Positions 17,024 through 25,578 of a DNA stretch of 64,000 nucleotides are shown in pieces. The notes beneath the pieces are model-generated. The model had not been told where the DNA came from. It did not search any database and saw only the letters and a program-made list of their open reading frames with translations. Position numbers and translations under genes: made by a program. The DNA comes from Falsibacillus pallidus (GTDB lineage: Bacteria; Bacillota; Bacilli; Bacillales; DSM-25281), in the NCBI RefSeq assembly GCF_003350505.1, contig NZ_QQAY01000003.1, forward strand, positions 248,001 through 312,000. Reading direction: 5' to 3'. The first letter of the stretch is position 1, and each line of letters opens with the position of its first letter.

Positions 17024-18709
17024 TTAAGCTTCTTTTATTTTTTTCTTTTCTTCTTCTACAAGGGCACGCCTTAATATTTTCCCTACTGCAGTTTTAGGCA
17101 ATTCTTCCCTGAATTCATAGATTCTTGGGACTTTATAAGCTGCAAGATGCTTTCTCGCAAAAGCATTCAACTCTTCTTCCGTAAGAGCGGCGCCATCCTT
17201 TTTCACAATATAGGCCTTCACCGTTTCTCCCCTATAGGCATCCGGAACTCCGGCTACCACTGCTTCCTGGACAGATTCATGCTCATAAAGGACTTCTTCG
17301 ATTTCCCGCGGATAAATATTGAATCCACCTGCAATGATCATATCTTTTTTGCGGTCCACCACATAGAAATATCCGTCTTCATCCATATAGCCAAGGTCTC
17401 CAGTCAAAAGCCAGCCATCCTTCAAGATCTGCTCGGTCTCTTCAGGCCTGTTCCAATAGCCTTTCATCACTTGAGGGCCTTTCACCGCAATTTCTCCTAC
17501 TTCCCCTGGAGGAAGAGGCTTTCCATCTTCCATGGATAGAATAGCGGAATCTGTATCAGGCCAAGGGACGCCTATACTTCCTTTTACCCGCTTTTTGTCC
17601 CAAAGGAAATTCGCATGTGTTACGGGGGAAGATTCTGTCAATCCATAGCCTTCCACCAATTTGCCGTTCGTTGCTTTTTCAAAGTTCTCCTGTACTTCCA
17701 CAGGCAGCGGTGCTGAACCACTGATGCATGATTCGATGGAAGATAGATCGTAGTTTTTGAGTTTAGGATGATTCAATAAGCCTATATAGATCGTTGGCGC
17801 CCCAGGGAAAAGGGTAGGCTTTTGCTTTTGGATGGTCTTCAATGTCGTTTCAGCATCGAACTTAGGAAGCAGGACCATCTTGTATCCTTGCATGATGGCT
17901 AATATCATGACAGCCGTCATGCCGTAAACGTGGAAGAACGGGAGGATCCCTAAAATGACCTCTTCGCCTTTCCTGCATTTATAGAGCCACGCATCGCACA
18001 TGGAAGCATTTGACACTAAGTTCTTATGAGTCAGCATGACCCCTTTCGGGAAACCAGTTGTTCCGCCTGTATATTGAAGCAGGGCGAGATCTTCTTCAAA
18101 ATCAAATTCCAATTGGATGGGGGAAGCTTCCGTCTCAGCCAAGATCGTTTTCAGCAAATGATTATTTCCGCTGTGCTTTACATCGACGACTATCCCATAC
18201 TGCCGTTTCTGCATGAAAGGATAGACGACATTCCTTGGAAATGGAAGATAGTCCTTGATAGCGGTTACAACAATATGTTCCAAGGAGGTCGATTCTTTGA
18301 CTTTCATCACCCTTGGATAAAGAATATCCATGGTGATGATGACTTTCGCTCCTGCATCATTCATTTGATATTCAAGCTCCCTCTCCATATATAACGGATT
18401 CGTCTGTACGACGATTCCACCAGCAAAGAGGATGCCATAATAGCTTATGACAGACTGAGGAGTATTCGGCAGCATGATCGCAACCCTGTCTCCTTTTTTA
18501 ATTCCCAGGCTCTTTAAATAATTCGCCAGCTTAAGTGCTGCTTCATGCACTTCCTTATATTTCATCTCTTTGCCAAGAAAATGAATAGCCGTTTTTTCCG
18601 GATACTTGGCAGCTGCTTCAGCCAAATATGATTGAACCGGAATGGGTGCGTAAGGAATGGATGCAGGGATCTCTTCCGGATATTGCGAAAGCCATGGTTT
18701 ATTTGACAT
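17024..18709 (-). CDS. lcfA: Long-chain fatty-acid-CoA ligase
   Basis: A 561-residue adenylate-forming enzyme that activates fatty acids to acyl-CoA for beta-oxidation. The AMP-binding motif is YTGGTTGFPKGV (about residues 213-224). Later blocks are VEGYGLTESSP, GWLLTGDLGYMDEDGYFYVVDRKK (about 429-452) and a C-terminal lysine in PKTAVGKILRR. An RBS of AAAGGAGGA precedes the ATG. It has its own sigma-A promoter without a FadR box, unlike what is known for B. subtilis lcfA. Confidence 0.95.
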   Translation of the reverse strand: MSNKPWLSQYPEEIPASIPYAPIPVQSYLAEAAAKYPEKTAIHFLGKEMKYKEVHEAALKLANYLKSLGIKKGDRVAIMLPNTPQSVISYYGILFAGGIVVQTNPLYMERELEYQMNDAGAKVIITMDILYPRVMKVKESTSLEHIVVTAIKDYLPFPRNVVYPFMQKRQYGIVVDVKHSGNNHLLKTILAETEASPIQLEFDFEEDLALLQYTGGTTGFPKGVMLTHKNLVSNASMCDAWLYKCRKGEEVILGILPFFHVYGMTAVMILAIMQGYKMVLLPKFDAETTLKTIQKQKPTLFPGAPTIYIGLLNHPKLKNYDLSSIESCISGSAPLPVEVQENFEKATNGKLVEGYGLTESSPVTHANFLWDKKRVKGSIGVPWPDTDSAILSMEDGKPLPPGEVGEIAVKGPQVMKGYWNRPEETEQILKDGWLLTGDLGYMDEDGYFYVVDRKKDMIIAGGFNIYPREIEEVLYEHESVQEAVVAGVPDAYRGETVKAYIVKKDGAALTEEELNAFARKHLAAYKVPRIYEFREELPKTAVGKILRRALVEEEKKKIKEA

Positions 18710-18768
18710 ATGAATCCTCCTTTCGAATATACCGCATAAAAAATTAGAAAATTTTAATTTCTTTATTT

Positions 18769-18797
18769 ATTATAATATATCGAAAGTCCCGTTACAA
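18769..18797 (-). promoter_or_regulatory. Sigma-A promoter of lcfA
   Basis: TTGTAA (18792-18797), 17 bp, TATAAT (18769-18774). No FadR-like palindrome lies between it and the gene. Confidence 0.75.
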
Positions 18798-18822
18798 TTT
18801 ATCTCTTATACCATTTAAATGC

Positions 18823-18852
18823 AAAAAAAGACCAGCTGTGTGTCAGCTGATC
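18823..18852 (-). terminator. Terminator after the yshE-peptide unit
   Basis: AGATCAGCTGA/CAGCTGGTCT hairpin followed by seven T on the minus strand, just after the 27-codon gene. Confidence 0.85.
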
Positions 18853-18860
18853 TTCTTCCC

Positions 18861-18944
18861 TTAAGCAAAAAATACCATATATATGATTCCGATTAATAAA
18901 AACCCGCCGCACAGCGCCAGCAGCACTTTCGCCAATGTATCCAT
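18861..18944 (-). CDS. 27-residue single-pass membrane peptide
   Basis: ATG at 18944 to TAA at 18861; the product begins MDTLAKVLLALCGGFLLIG and ends IIYMVFFA. It is one hydrophobic helix with a short charged N-terminus and no C-terminal tail. The AAGGAGTGG ribosome-binding site overlaps the stop codon of the upstream yshE homologue, with somewhat long spacing (about 11), and a strong terminator follows directly. This placement between a coupled RBS and a terminator argues for translation. The family and function are not recognised; it may work with the DUF350 membrane protein encoded just before it. Confidence 0.55.
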   Translation of the reverse strand: MDTLAKVLLALCGGFLLIGIIYMVFFA

Positions 18945-18960
18945 TCTTTATGCCCACTCC

Positions 18961-19368
18961 TTACGAAATACTGGCTCCGATCACATAAGATAATCCTATT
19001 GAAATGACCATGGAAATAAATCCGACTGCCCGATTATCCTGTTGTATTTCATCATCGATTTTGAACTTCGGGGTCAAAAATTCATAAATGAAGTACCCGA
19101 TTAAAAGAAGAACGAATCCGAAGACTCCCCAGGTTATCATGGTAAACAATGTATTATGCTGCATGATGGAATGGCGGAAGATATTTGCGATGCCAAATAT
19201 CTTCCCTCCTGTTGCCATGGCTACAGCCAGATTTCCTTTTTTGATCTCATCCCAATTTTTATATTTTGTGACAAATTCAAAGACCGCCAAAAATAAAACC
19301 ATGCACAGGATGACTACACTATAGTATCCCGCTGTCTGTACATACTCATTTTCCCAAAAAGGATTCAC
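18961..19368 (-). CDS. yshE: DUF350 membrane protein (YshE)
   Basis: A 135-residue integral membrane protein with four predicted helices (about residues 15-35, 48-66, 77-97, 113-132), matching DUF350/YshE by pattern (TKYKNWDEIKKGNLAVAMATGGKIFGIANI) and by its position after mutS2. The biochemical role is unknown. The start is GTG 19368 with GAGG five bases upstream, 22 bp after mutS2. It lies at the end of the zapA-cvpA / polX-mutS2 gene order, followed by a tiny membrane peptide gene. Confidence 0.85.
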   Translation of the reverse strand: MNPFWENEYVQTAGYYSVVILCMVLFLAVFEFVTKYKNWDEIKKGNLAVAMATGGKIFGIANIFRHSIMQHNTLFTMITWGVFGFVLLLIGYFIYEFLTPKFKIDDEIQQDNRAVGFISMVISIGLSYVIGASIS

Positions 19369-19390
19369 TTGATCCTCATCCCCCTTATAC

Positions 19391-21754
19391 CTACTTCAAT
19401 TCAACGACAGTGACGCCGCTTCCCCCTTCACCTGCTTCTCCAAAACGCGTTCGCTTCACATTGCGGTGATTTTTCAAATATTCCTGGACGCCCTGGCGCA
19501 GTGCACCGGTTCCTTTTCCATGGATGATCGAAACTCGGGGATAACCTGCAAGAACGGCATCATCCAGATATTTCTCAACTCTCAAGAGAGCATTCTCATA
19601 CCTTTCGCCCCGCAGATCAAGTTCAAGGCTGACGTGGAAATCACGACCTTTCACAGTAGCAACCGGTCTTGTTTCCACTTTTGGCTGCTGTGATTTGATG
19701 AACTCCAGGTCGGATTCGTTCACTTTCATTTTCATGATGCCGATTTGCACTTGCCACTCTTTTGAAGACACCCGTTCCACAAGATGTCCTTTTTGATTAA
19801 AGCTTAGAACTTTCACTTCATCCCCTGGGGACAGCTCATGCTTCGTTTGGGCTTTAGCAGCTGTTTTTTTGGATTTTGGAAGATTAGGAGCTGCGTCCTC
19901 AAGCCTTTTCCTTGCTTCAATCAATTCATGTTCTTTAATTTCCGCATTTTTCTCCATCTGCATCTGCCTTAGATTCTTGATGATATCTTCAGCTTCGTCT
20001 TTGGCCGCATCCACTAGTTTTGCTGCCTTTTGCTCTGCTTTTTCAAACAGGGAATCACGCGTTTCATAAAACTCAATCATTTGTTTCTGAAGATCTTTGT
20101 GGAGTTTTTCAGCGCTCTTTAATAGCTCGGATGCTTCTTTTTCCTCATCTTCAGCCAGTTTACGGCTTTCTTCGAGGGAAGCGATCATTTTCTCTACTTT
20201 GTTCGTATCCGTACCGATATAAGATCTTGCATTCTGAATGACATCATCATTCAAACCAAGGCGTTTGGAGATTTCAAATGCATTGCTTCGCCCGGGCACT
20301 CCGATCAATAGCTTATATGTCGGACTCAATGTTTCGATATCAAATTCAACACTAGCATTGACGACACCTTCGCGGTTGTATCCATATGCCTTCAATTCAG
20401 GATAATGGGTGGTGGCAATGACTTTTGCACCTCGATGGTATACTTCATCAAGAATCGAAATAGCCAATGCTGCACCTTCTTGAGGATCCGTCCCCGCTCC
20501 TAATTCATCAAATAAAACCAGGCTCTCGTGATCCACATTCTTAAGGATGTCGACAATATTCACCATATGGGAAGAAAAAGTACTCAAGCTTTGTTCAATG
20601 GACTGCTCATCCCCAATATCAGCAAAGACTTGTTTAAAGACAGCTATCTCTGAGCCGTCCAGTGCTGGAATCTGCAAGCCCGCTTGTGCCATCAGGGTGG
20701 AGAGCCCGATTGTTTTCAAAGTAACCGTCTTACCGCCGGTGTTCGGCCCTGTGATGACGATCGTAGAATAATCATCCCCAATGATGATGTCATTGGCCAC
20801 TGCCTCCTCTATCGGAAGCATAGGGTGGCGTGCTTTATATAATCGGACGATCCCTTGATCATTGATTCTCGGTTTGGATGCCTTAATGGATTTCCCGAAT
20901 CTTGCTTTTGCAAATAGAAAGTCCAATTCTGCCAGGACGCCAACGATTTGAAAAAGTTCATGGCTCACTGCGGCGATTTCCTGAGAGAGCTGCTGAAGGA
21001 TCTTATCGATTTCTTCCTGTTCTTTCATTCGCAGTTCCCTCAACTGATTGTTAAGCTGGACAACCGACTGGGGTTCTATGAATAATGTTTGTCCAGATGA
21101 AGATTGATCATGGACAATCCCGCCGTAATGGCTGCGGTACTCCTGCTTCACCGGGATGACATAACGATCATTCCTGATGGTAATGATTGCATCAGACAGC
21201 ATTTTTGCAGCATTGCTTGAACGGATGTATCCTTCAAGTTTCTCTCTAACACGTGCCTCGTTCGTTCTCGATTGGTTTCTGATGTTCCTTAATTCAGGAC
21301 TGGCAGAATCGAGGACCTCTCCATTGTCATCAATGGCATTTCGAATTTCATGTTCCAAAGGAGTCAGCACAGCCATTCTATCCGCTTTTTCCGCTAAAAT
21401 GGGAATTTGGATCGCATCCTGCTCCACAACATCATCAATGAATTTTTTGATGACTCTGCTCGCATGCATCGTACTTGCAATTTGAACAAAATCTTGAGGG
21501 CTAAGAATCCCGCCAATTTCCGATCTTTTTACATGCGGCCTGATATCATGGATCCCTGCCAATGGAACATTCCCTTTTAATCTGATCACGCTTGCTGCTT
21601 CATCCGTTTCTTCATGCATCAAAACCACTTCTTCAAAGGACGAAGAAGGAACAAGCTGTTTTACTTTGGCTGCTCCTAAAGCGGATGAAGCAAACTCCAT
21701 TAATTGATTTTTTATTTTATCGAACTCTAACGTCCGTAATACTTTTTCTAACAT
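19391..21754 (-). CDS. mutS2: Endonuclease MutS2
   Basis: A 787-residue MutS-family ATPase without the mismatch-recognition domain, with a C-terminal Smr nuclease domain. The Walker A motif is GPNTGGKT (about residue 335), and Walker B and signature are [20 protein letters not shown] long coiled-coil (about 515-620) precedes the Smr domain ([11 protein letters not shown]...[12 protein letters not shown]). The family suppresses recombination and, in B. subtilis, acts in rescue of collided ribosomes. It follows polX by 21 bp with GGGAG before the ATG. Confidence 0.96.
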   Translation of the reverse strand: MLEKVLRTLEFDKIKNQLMEFASSALGAAKVKQLVPSSSFEEVVLMHEETDEAASVIRLKGNVPLAGIHDIRPHVKRSEIGGILSPQDFVQIASTMHASRVIKKFIDDVVEQDAIQIPILAEKADRMAVLTPLEHEIRNAIDDNGEVLDSASPELRNIRNQSRTNEARVREKLEGYIRSSNAAKMLSDAIITIRNDRYVIPVKQEYRSHYGGIVHDQSSSGQTLFIEPQSVVQLNNQLRELRMKEQEEIDKILQQLSQEIAAVSHELFQIVGVLAELDFLFAKARFGKSIKASKPRINDQGIVRLYKARHPMLPIEEAVANDIIIGDDYSTIVITGPNTGGKTVTLKTIGLSTLMAQAGLQIPALDGSEIAVFKQVFADIGDEQSIEQSLSTFSSHMVNIVDILKNVDHESLVLFDELGAGTDPQEGAALAISILDEVYHRGAKVIATTHYPELKAYGYNREGVVNASVEFDIETLSPTYKLLIGVPGRSNAFEISKRLGLNDDVIQNARSYIGTDTNKVEKMIASLEESRKLAEDEEKEASELLKSAEKLHKDLQKQMIEFYETRDSLFEKAEQKAAKLVDAAKDEAEDIIKNLRQMQMEKNAEIKEHELIEARKRLEDAAPNLPKSKKTAAKAQTKHELSPGDEVKVLSFNQKGHLVERVSSKEWQVQIGIMKMKVNESDLEFIKSQQPKVETRPVATVKGRDFHVSLELDLRGERYENALLRVEKYLDDAVLAGYPRVSIIHGKGTGALRQGVQEYLKNHRNVKRTRFGEAGEGGSGVTVVELK

Positions 21755-21775
21755 GGAGATAGTCTCCCTTCTCTG

Positions 21776-23494
21776 CTACTCAGTGTCGTGGCGTTTTAAA
21801 AACGCCATTAATTGATCCTTGCTATACGTATTCAGGATATTTTCAGGCGCGATTCCGCCTTTTCTCGCAGCCGCAACCCCCAGCTCCATGAATTTCAGGT
21901 TATCTTTGTTGTGGGCATCCGTATTGATGACAATCTTGACACCTGACTTCTGTGCTTTGGCAATATTCTCTGATGATAAATCCAGTCGATTTGGATTGGC
22001 ATTCAATTCAAGAGCTGTTTTTGTTTCTTTAGCCAGTTCGATCAGCATATCCATATCAACCGGATACCCTTCACGCCTTCCAATCAGCCTTCCTGTAGGA
22101 TGGGCAATGATATCCACATGATTATTGACCAGTGCTGTCTTCAGCCTCTCCATGATTTTCCCCTTAGACTGGGAGAAACTGGAGTGGATGGATGCAATGA
22201 CGATGTCCAATTCCTGCAAAAGCTCATCTGAATAATCAAGTGTGGCATCAGGCAAAATATCCATTTCTATTCCTGAAAGTATGGTTATATCATCATACTT
22301 CTCATTTAAACTCCTAATTTCCTGCATCTGCTTCCTGACTCTTTCTTCTGTCAGGCCATTGGCGACTTTCAAGTATTGGGAATGATCGGTAATGGCCATA
22401 TATTCATAGCCTTTTTCCCTGCAGGCGTCAACCATTTCCTCTATAGAGAATGCACCATCCGACCAAGTACTGTGCATATGCAGGTCGCCTTTGATATTTT
22501 CCAGGGAAACAATGGAGTCTTCTGATTTGAATAGCTCCACTTCACTTCCGTCCTCCCTGATTTCTGGAGGAATAAACGGCAAGTTGAAATGGGCGAAAAA
22601 ATCCTTTTCTGATTCGAATGTCAGAATTTCACCCGTTTCAGCGTTCTCTACCCCGTATTCACTTATTTTCTCGCCTCTATCTTTGGCAAGCTGTCTCATT
22701 CTCACATTATGATCCTTTGAGCCTGTAAAATGATGAAGGGCTGTAGCGAATTCTTTTGGTTCCACCAAACGGAAATCTACCGAAATATCATAGTCCCATT
22801 CAAATGTAAGCGACACCTTCGTCATTCCATTCGCAATGGACTCTTTAATATCCGGCAGCGACATCAGATGTTCCTTCACTTTTTGAGGATTTTCTGTGGC
22901 TATGATGAAATCAAGGTCCTTAATGGTTTCCCGAAGTCTTCTGATGCTTCCTGCCCTGGAAAAGCGAATGATTCCATCCATATCCCTCAAATGCTTTTCA
23001 AGCTTCTCCGCTATCGGCAGCATATAGGCAAGCGGGAGCCTGTCCGGCCTTTTACCAGACTGGCTGATGGCTTCGAGAATCTTTTCTTCTGTCTTCTTCC
23101 CGAATCCCGCCAATTCTTTTACTTTCCCTTCTTCACAGGCAGCTTTCAGGGTTTCCATATCCACTACGCCAAGTTCTTGGTAGAGTTTCGCAATCTTCTT
23201 CCCTCCGAGGCCCTGCAGCTGCAGAAGGGGGATGAGCCCGCTCGGCACTTCTTTCTTTAATTCATCCAGCACACTGGATGTTCCGCTCTCTATAAATTCT
23301 TCGATAACAGCTGCGGTTCCTTTGCCGATGCCTGATAGGGATTGGAAGTCTGTTATATCTTTCAAACTTCGATCATCGCCTTCAAGCGCAGCGGCCGCTT
23401 TTCGGAATGCTGCCACTTTGAATGTGTTTTCCCCTTTTAATTCCATATATATGGCTATATGTTCAAGCAGTCTGATGACGTCTTTTTTATTCAT
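21776..23494 (-). CDS. polX: DNA polymerase/3'-5' exonuclease PolX
   Basis: A 572-residue family X polymerase for gap filling in base-excision repair. The N-terminal helix-hairpin-helix and nucleotidyltransferase domain includes GSIRRLRETIKDLDFIIA with the metal aspartates. The C-terminal PHP domain (DLHMHSTWSDGAFSIEEM, about residues 336-353; YMAITDHS; GIEMDIL; AHPTGR; NTDAH) gives the 3'-5' exonuclease and AP-endonuclease activity known for B. subtilis PolX. It is probably co-transcribed with mutS2. Confidence 0.96.
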   Translation of the reverse strand: MNKKDVIRLLEHIAIYMELKGENTFKVAAFRKAAAALEGDDRSLKDITDFQSLSGIGKGTAAVIEEFIESGTSSVLDELKKEVPSGLIPLLQLQGLGGKKIAKLYQELGVVDMETLKAACEEGKVKELAGFGKKTEEKILEAISQSGKRPDRLPLAYMLPIAEKLEKHLRDMDGIIRFSRAGSIRRLRETIKDLDFIIATENPQKVKEHLMSLPDIKESIANGMTKVSLTFEWDYDISVDFRLVEPKEFATALHHFTGSKDHNVRMRQLAKDRGEKISEYGVENAETGEILTFESEKDFFAHFNLPFIPPEIREDGSEVELFKSEDSIVSLENIKGDLHMHSTWSDGAFSIEEMVDACREKGYEYMAITDHSQYLKVANGLTEERVRKQMQEIRSLNEKYDDITILSGIEMDILPDATLDYSDELLQELDIVIASIHSSFSQSKGKIMERLKTALVNNHVDIIAHPTGRLIGRREGYPVDMDMLIELAKETKTALELNANPNRLDLSSENIAKAQKSGVKIVINTDAHNKDNLKFMELGVAAARKGGIAPENILNTYSKDQLMAFLKRHDTE

Positions 23495-23556
23495 GATCTG
23501 TCACACCTTTCACTGTCAATGCCTATCTTCATTATAGTAGCAAATGTGGACAAAAA

Positions 23557-23653
23557 GAAAAAATCGGAACTGCCATACCATGGGCCATAAGCGCCGCATG
23601 CATCTTTGCTGCTGCATGGTTGTGCTGTCTGGCCGGTATGAGTCAGCTCCGAT
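23557..23653 (-). terminator. Long imperfect hairpin terminator after cvpA
   Basis: The arms ATCGGAGCTGACTCATACC and GGTATGGCAGTTCCGAT pair around an inner GC-rich loop with its own small hairpin (CATGCA/TGCATG). A TTTTTTC tract follows on the minus strand. At about 90 bases it is much longer than the other terminators here. Confidence 0.7.
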
Positions 23654-23654
23654 C

Positions 23655-24197
23655 TTATGATGCTACGTAATTGATCCACCATTCTTGCAGTCTTTCTGAA
23701 AAAACAGGAGTATTTTTGATCATTGCCTCTGCAATAATCGATTTATCCAGTGCTTCCTGAATGGCTGCGATTGGCAGAAGAGCACCGATGTACAAAAGAA
23801 TAAAAATAATCAAATAAACTTCAACGAACCCGAGAATACCCCCTGCCCAAACATTGAGCTGTTTAATGACAGGTATATTCGTTACAAAATCGAGCATGGA
23901 TCCAATGATATGAAGAACAATCTTTACCGCAAAGAAAATAATGACGAATGCAATCGCCCTATAGTAGGCTTCATCCATTCCCCCGCCGTCAAAAATCATT
24001 TTGAGCGTGCCGCTATTCTCCAATGATGGATAAGGAATCCACAATCTCAATTTTGGCGCCAGTTCATCATAGTAAAAGTAGGCTGCAATGAATGCTGCAG
24101 CAAATCCGATCATATGGATGAGCTGAAGGATGAACCCCCTTCTCAATCCAACAAAAAAGCCCATAATAAAAATCACTAAAATTGCAATATCAAGCAT
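23655..24197 (-). CDS. cvpA: CvpA-family membrane protein (YshB)
   Basis: A 180-residue protein with four predicted transmembrane helices: about residues 3-23, 25-45, a pair between 75 and 125, and a helix near 130-155. It has the CvpA family's GxxxGLRRGF motif near residue 20 (MGFFVGLRRGFILQL). The family was named for colicin V export, but the true role in Bacillus is unknown. The start is ATG 24197, nine bases after AAAGGG, a few bases beyond the zapA stop. Operon with zapA. Confidence 0.85.
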   Translation of the reverse strand: MLDIAILVIFIMGFFVGLRRGFILQLIHMIGFAAAFIAAYFYYDELAPKLRLWIPYPSLENSGTLKMIFDGGGMDEAYYRAIAFVIIFFAVKIVLHIIGSMLDFVTNIPVIKQLNVWAGGILGFVEVYLIIFILLYIGALLPIAAIQEALDKSIIAEAMIKNTPVFSERLQEWWINYVAS

Positions 24198-24202
24198 CCT
24201 AT

Positions 24203-24460
24203 TCAACCCTTTAACTTATTGATTTCCTTCCGAAGGAGTTCAATCTCTTCTTCCAGCTTCACCAGGTCATGCACAGCATTCACTGCTGTAAGCACTGCAA
24301 GGCGATTCAACCCGAGGTAGGGGTTGTTCTTATGGAGTTCACGCAGTTTATCATCCACAATCGAAGCAACACGATTAATATGTTCGACTGATTCGGTACT
24401 GACAATATCATATTGCTGTTCGTGAATTGTAACAGTTGCTTTATTTTTTCTTACTTGCAC
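24203..24460 (-). CDS. zapA: Cell division protein ZapA
   Basis: An 85-residue FtsZ-binding protein that promotes Z-ring assembly. It has the N-terminal head domain (VTIHEQQYDIVSTESVEHI) and a C-terminal coiled-coil (LAVLTAVNAVHDLVKLEEEI...) ending in a charged tail. The length equals B. subtilis ZapA. The start is GTG 24460 with GGGGGAAG upstream. Its stop lies 5 bp before the cvpA start. Confidence 0.93.
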   Translation of the reverse strand: MQVRKNKATVTIHEQQYDIVSTESVEHINRVASIVDDKLRELHKNNPYLGLNRLAVLTAVNAVHDLVKLEEEIELLRKEINKLKG

Positions 24461-24589
24461 AACCGTTCTTCCCCCAATCTTAAGAATCCTAATCTTTATA
24501 TTACCATGAAAAAAAAATGAAGGGAATGAAATTTGTCCTTTATTGACGTATCATAGACATGTACGGATAACAAGGGAGCGTGAACTATT

Positions 24590-25522
24590 TTGGCAAATGC
24601 AGTCATTTCAGCAACAGCTGAAACGATTTTAAAAATGAAAGATCATTATAAAAAGGATTTGGTGGAAAAAGTCCCTCAGGGTGGAGTCTTTTCCGCTAAA
24701 ATCAATGGATGCACCATAACAGCATATAAATCGGGAAAAGTATTATTTCAAGGAGCCAATGGAGAAGCAGAATCGTCAAAATGGGGTACGGCTGCACCCG
24801 CAAAACCTAAATCCCCGAAAACAAAAACATCCGGCATGGCACTCCCCGAAAACATCTCTGACCTTTCCCTCATCGGATCTGATGAAGTCGGAACAGGCGA
24901 TTACTTCGGGCCGATTACCGTCGTAAGCGCGTATGTTGAAAGGTCACAGATCCCTCTCTTAAAAGAACTCGGGGTCAAGGATTCAAAAAATTTGAGCGAT
25001 CCACAAATCATCGAAATTGCAAAGAAGCTGCTGAAATTCATCCCTTACAGCTTATTGACACTGCCTAATAAAAAATATAACCAATGGCAAAAGAAAGGAA
25101 TGACCCAAGGGAAGATCAAAGCCGTCCTTCATAATCACGCGATACAAAACTTACTGGAGAAAATAGAGCCAACTGTCCCGGAAGCAATCCTGATCGATCA
25201 ATTTACTGAGGCCAATACCTACTATAAACATATTCAGGGACAAAAAAGAATTATTCGGGATCGGGTCTACTTCAGTACAAAAGGCGAAAGCATACATATT
25301 GCTGTAGCAGCAGCCTCCATCCTTGCACGCTATGCCTTTTTAAAAGCCATGGATTCCCTCAGTGAAAAAGCCGGATTTATCATACCAAAAGGCGCCGGCC
25401 CCATCGTGGACAAGGCAGCAGCAAAACTGATCCAATCCAAAGGAGAAGCTGCACTCGAAGACTTCACAAAACTGCACTTCGCCAATACACAAAAGGCAAT
25501 GAAGATAGTCTATAAAAAATAA
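24590..25522 (+). CDS. rnhC: Ribonuclease HIII
   Basis: A 310-residue enzyme that cleaves the RNA strand of RNA-DNA hybrids. The N-terminal TBP-like substrate-binding domain (residues 1 to about 80) is followed by a linker and the catalytic core with GSDEVGTGDYFGP (about residues 97-109, with the Asp-Glu active-site pair). LLKELGVKDSKNLSD and ILIDQF follow. The start is TTG 24590 with GGGAG about 11 bases upstream. It is transcribed divergently from zapA and converges on pheT. Confidence 0.96.
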   Translation: MANAVISATAETILKMKDHYKKDLVEKVPQGGVFSAKINGCTITAYKSGKVLFQGANGEAESSKWGTAAPAKPKSPKTKTSGMALPENISDLSLIGSDEVGTGDYFGPITVVSAYVERSQIPLLKELGVKDSKNLSDPQIIEIAKKLLKFIPYSLLTLPNKKYNQWQKKGMTQGKIKAVLHNHAIQNLLEKIEPTVPEAILIDQFTEANTYYKHIQGQKRIIRDRVYFSTKGESIHIAVAAASILARYAFLKAMDSLSEKAGFIIPKGAGPIVDKAAAKLIQSKGEAALEDFTKLHFANTQKAMKIVYKK

Positions 25523-25533
25523 AATGCAACTAT

Positions 25534-25564
25534 AAAACGGCTGTCCGATTTGGACAGCCGTTTT
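25534..25564. terminator. Bidirectional terminator rnhC/pheT
   Basis: AAAACGGCTGTCC/GGACAGCCGTTTT palindrome between convergent stop codons. Confidence 0.9.
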
Positions 25565-25578
25565 CATTTTGTAATAAA

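Noticed and set aside
19466-20771. Reading frames of 60-110 codons on the opposite strand of mutS2 and other long genes
   Set aside because: They lack ribosome-binding sites and family resemblance and exactly overlap confident genes; they are shadows.
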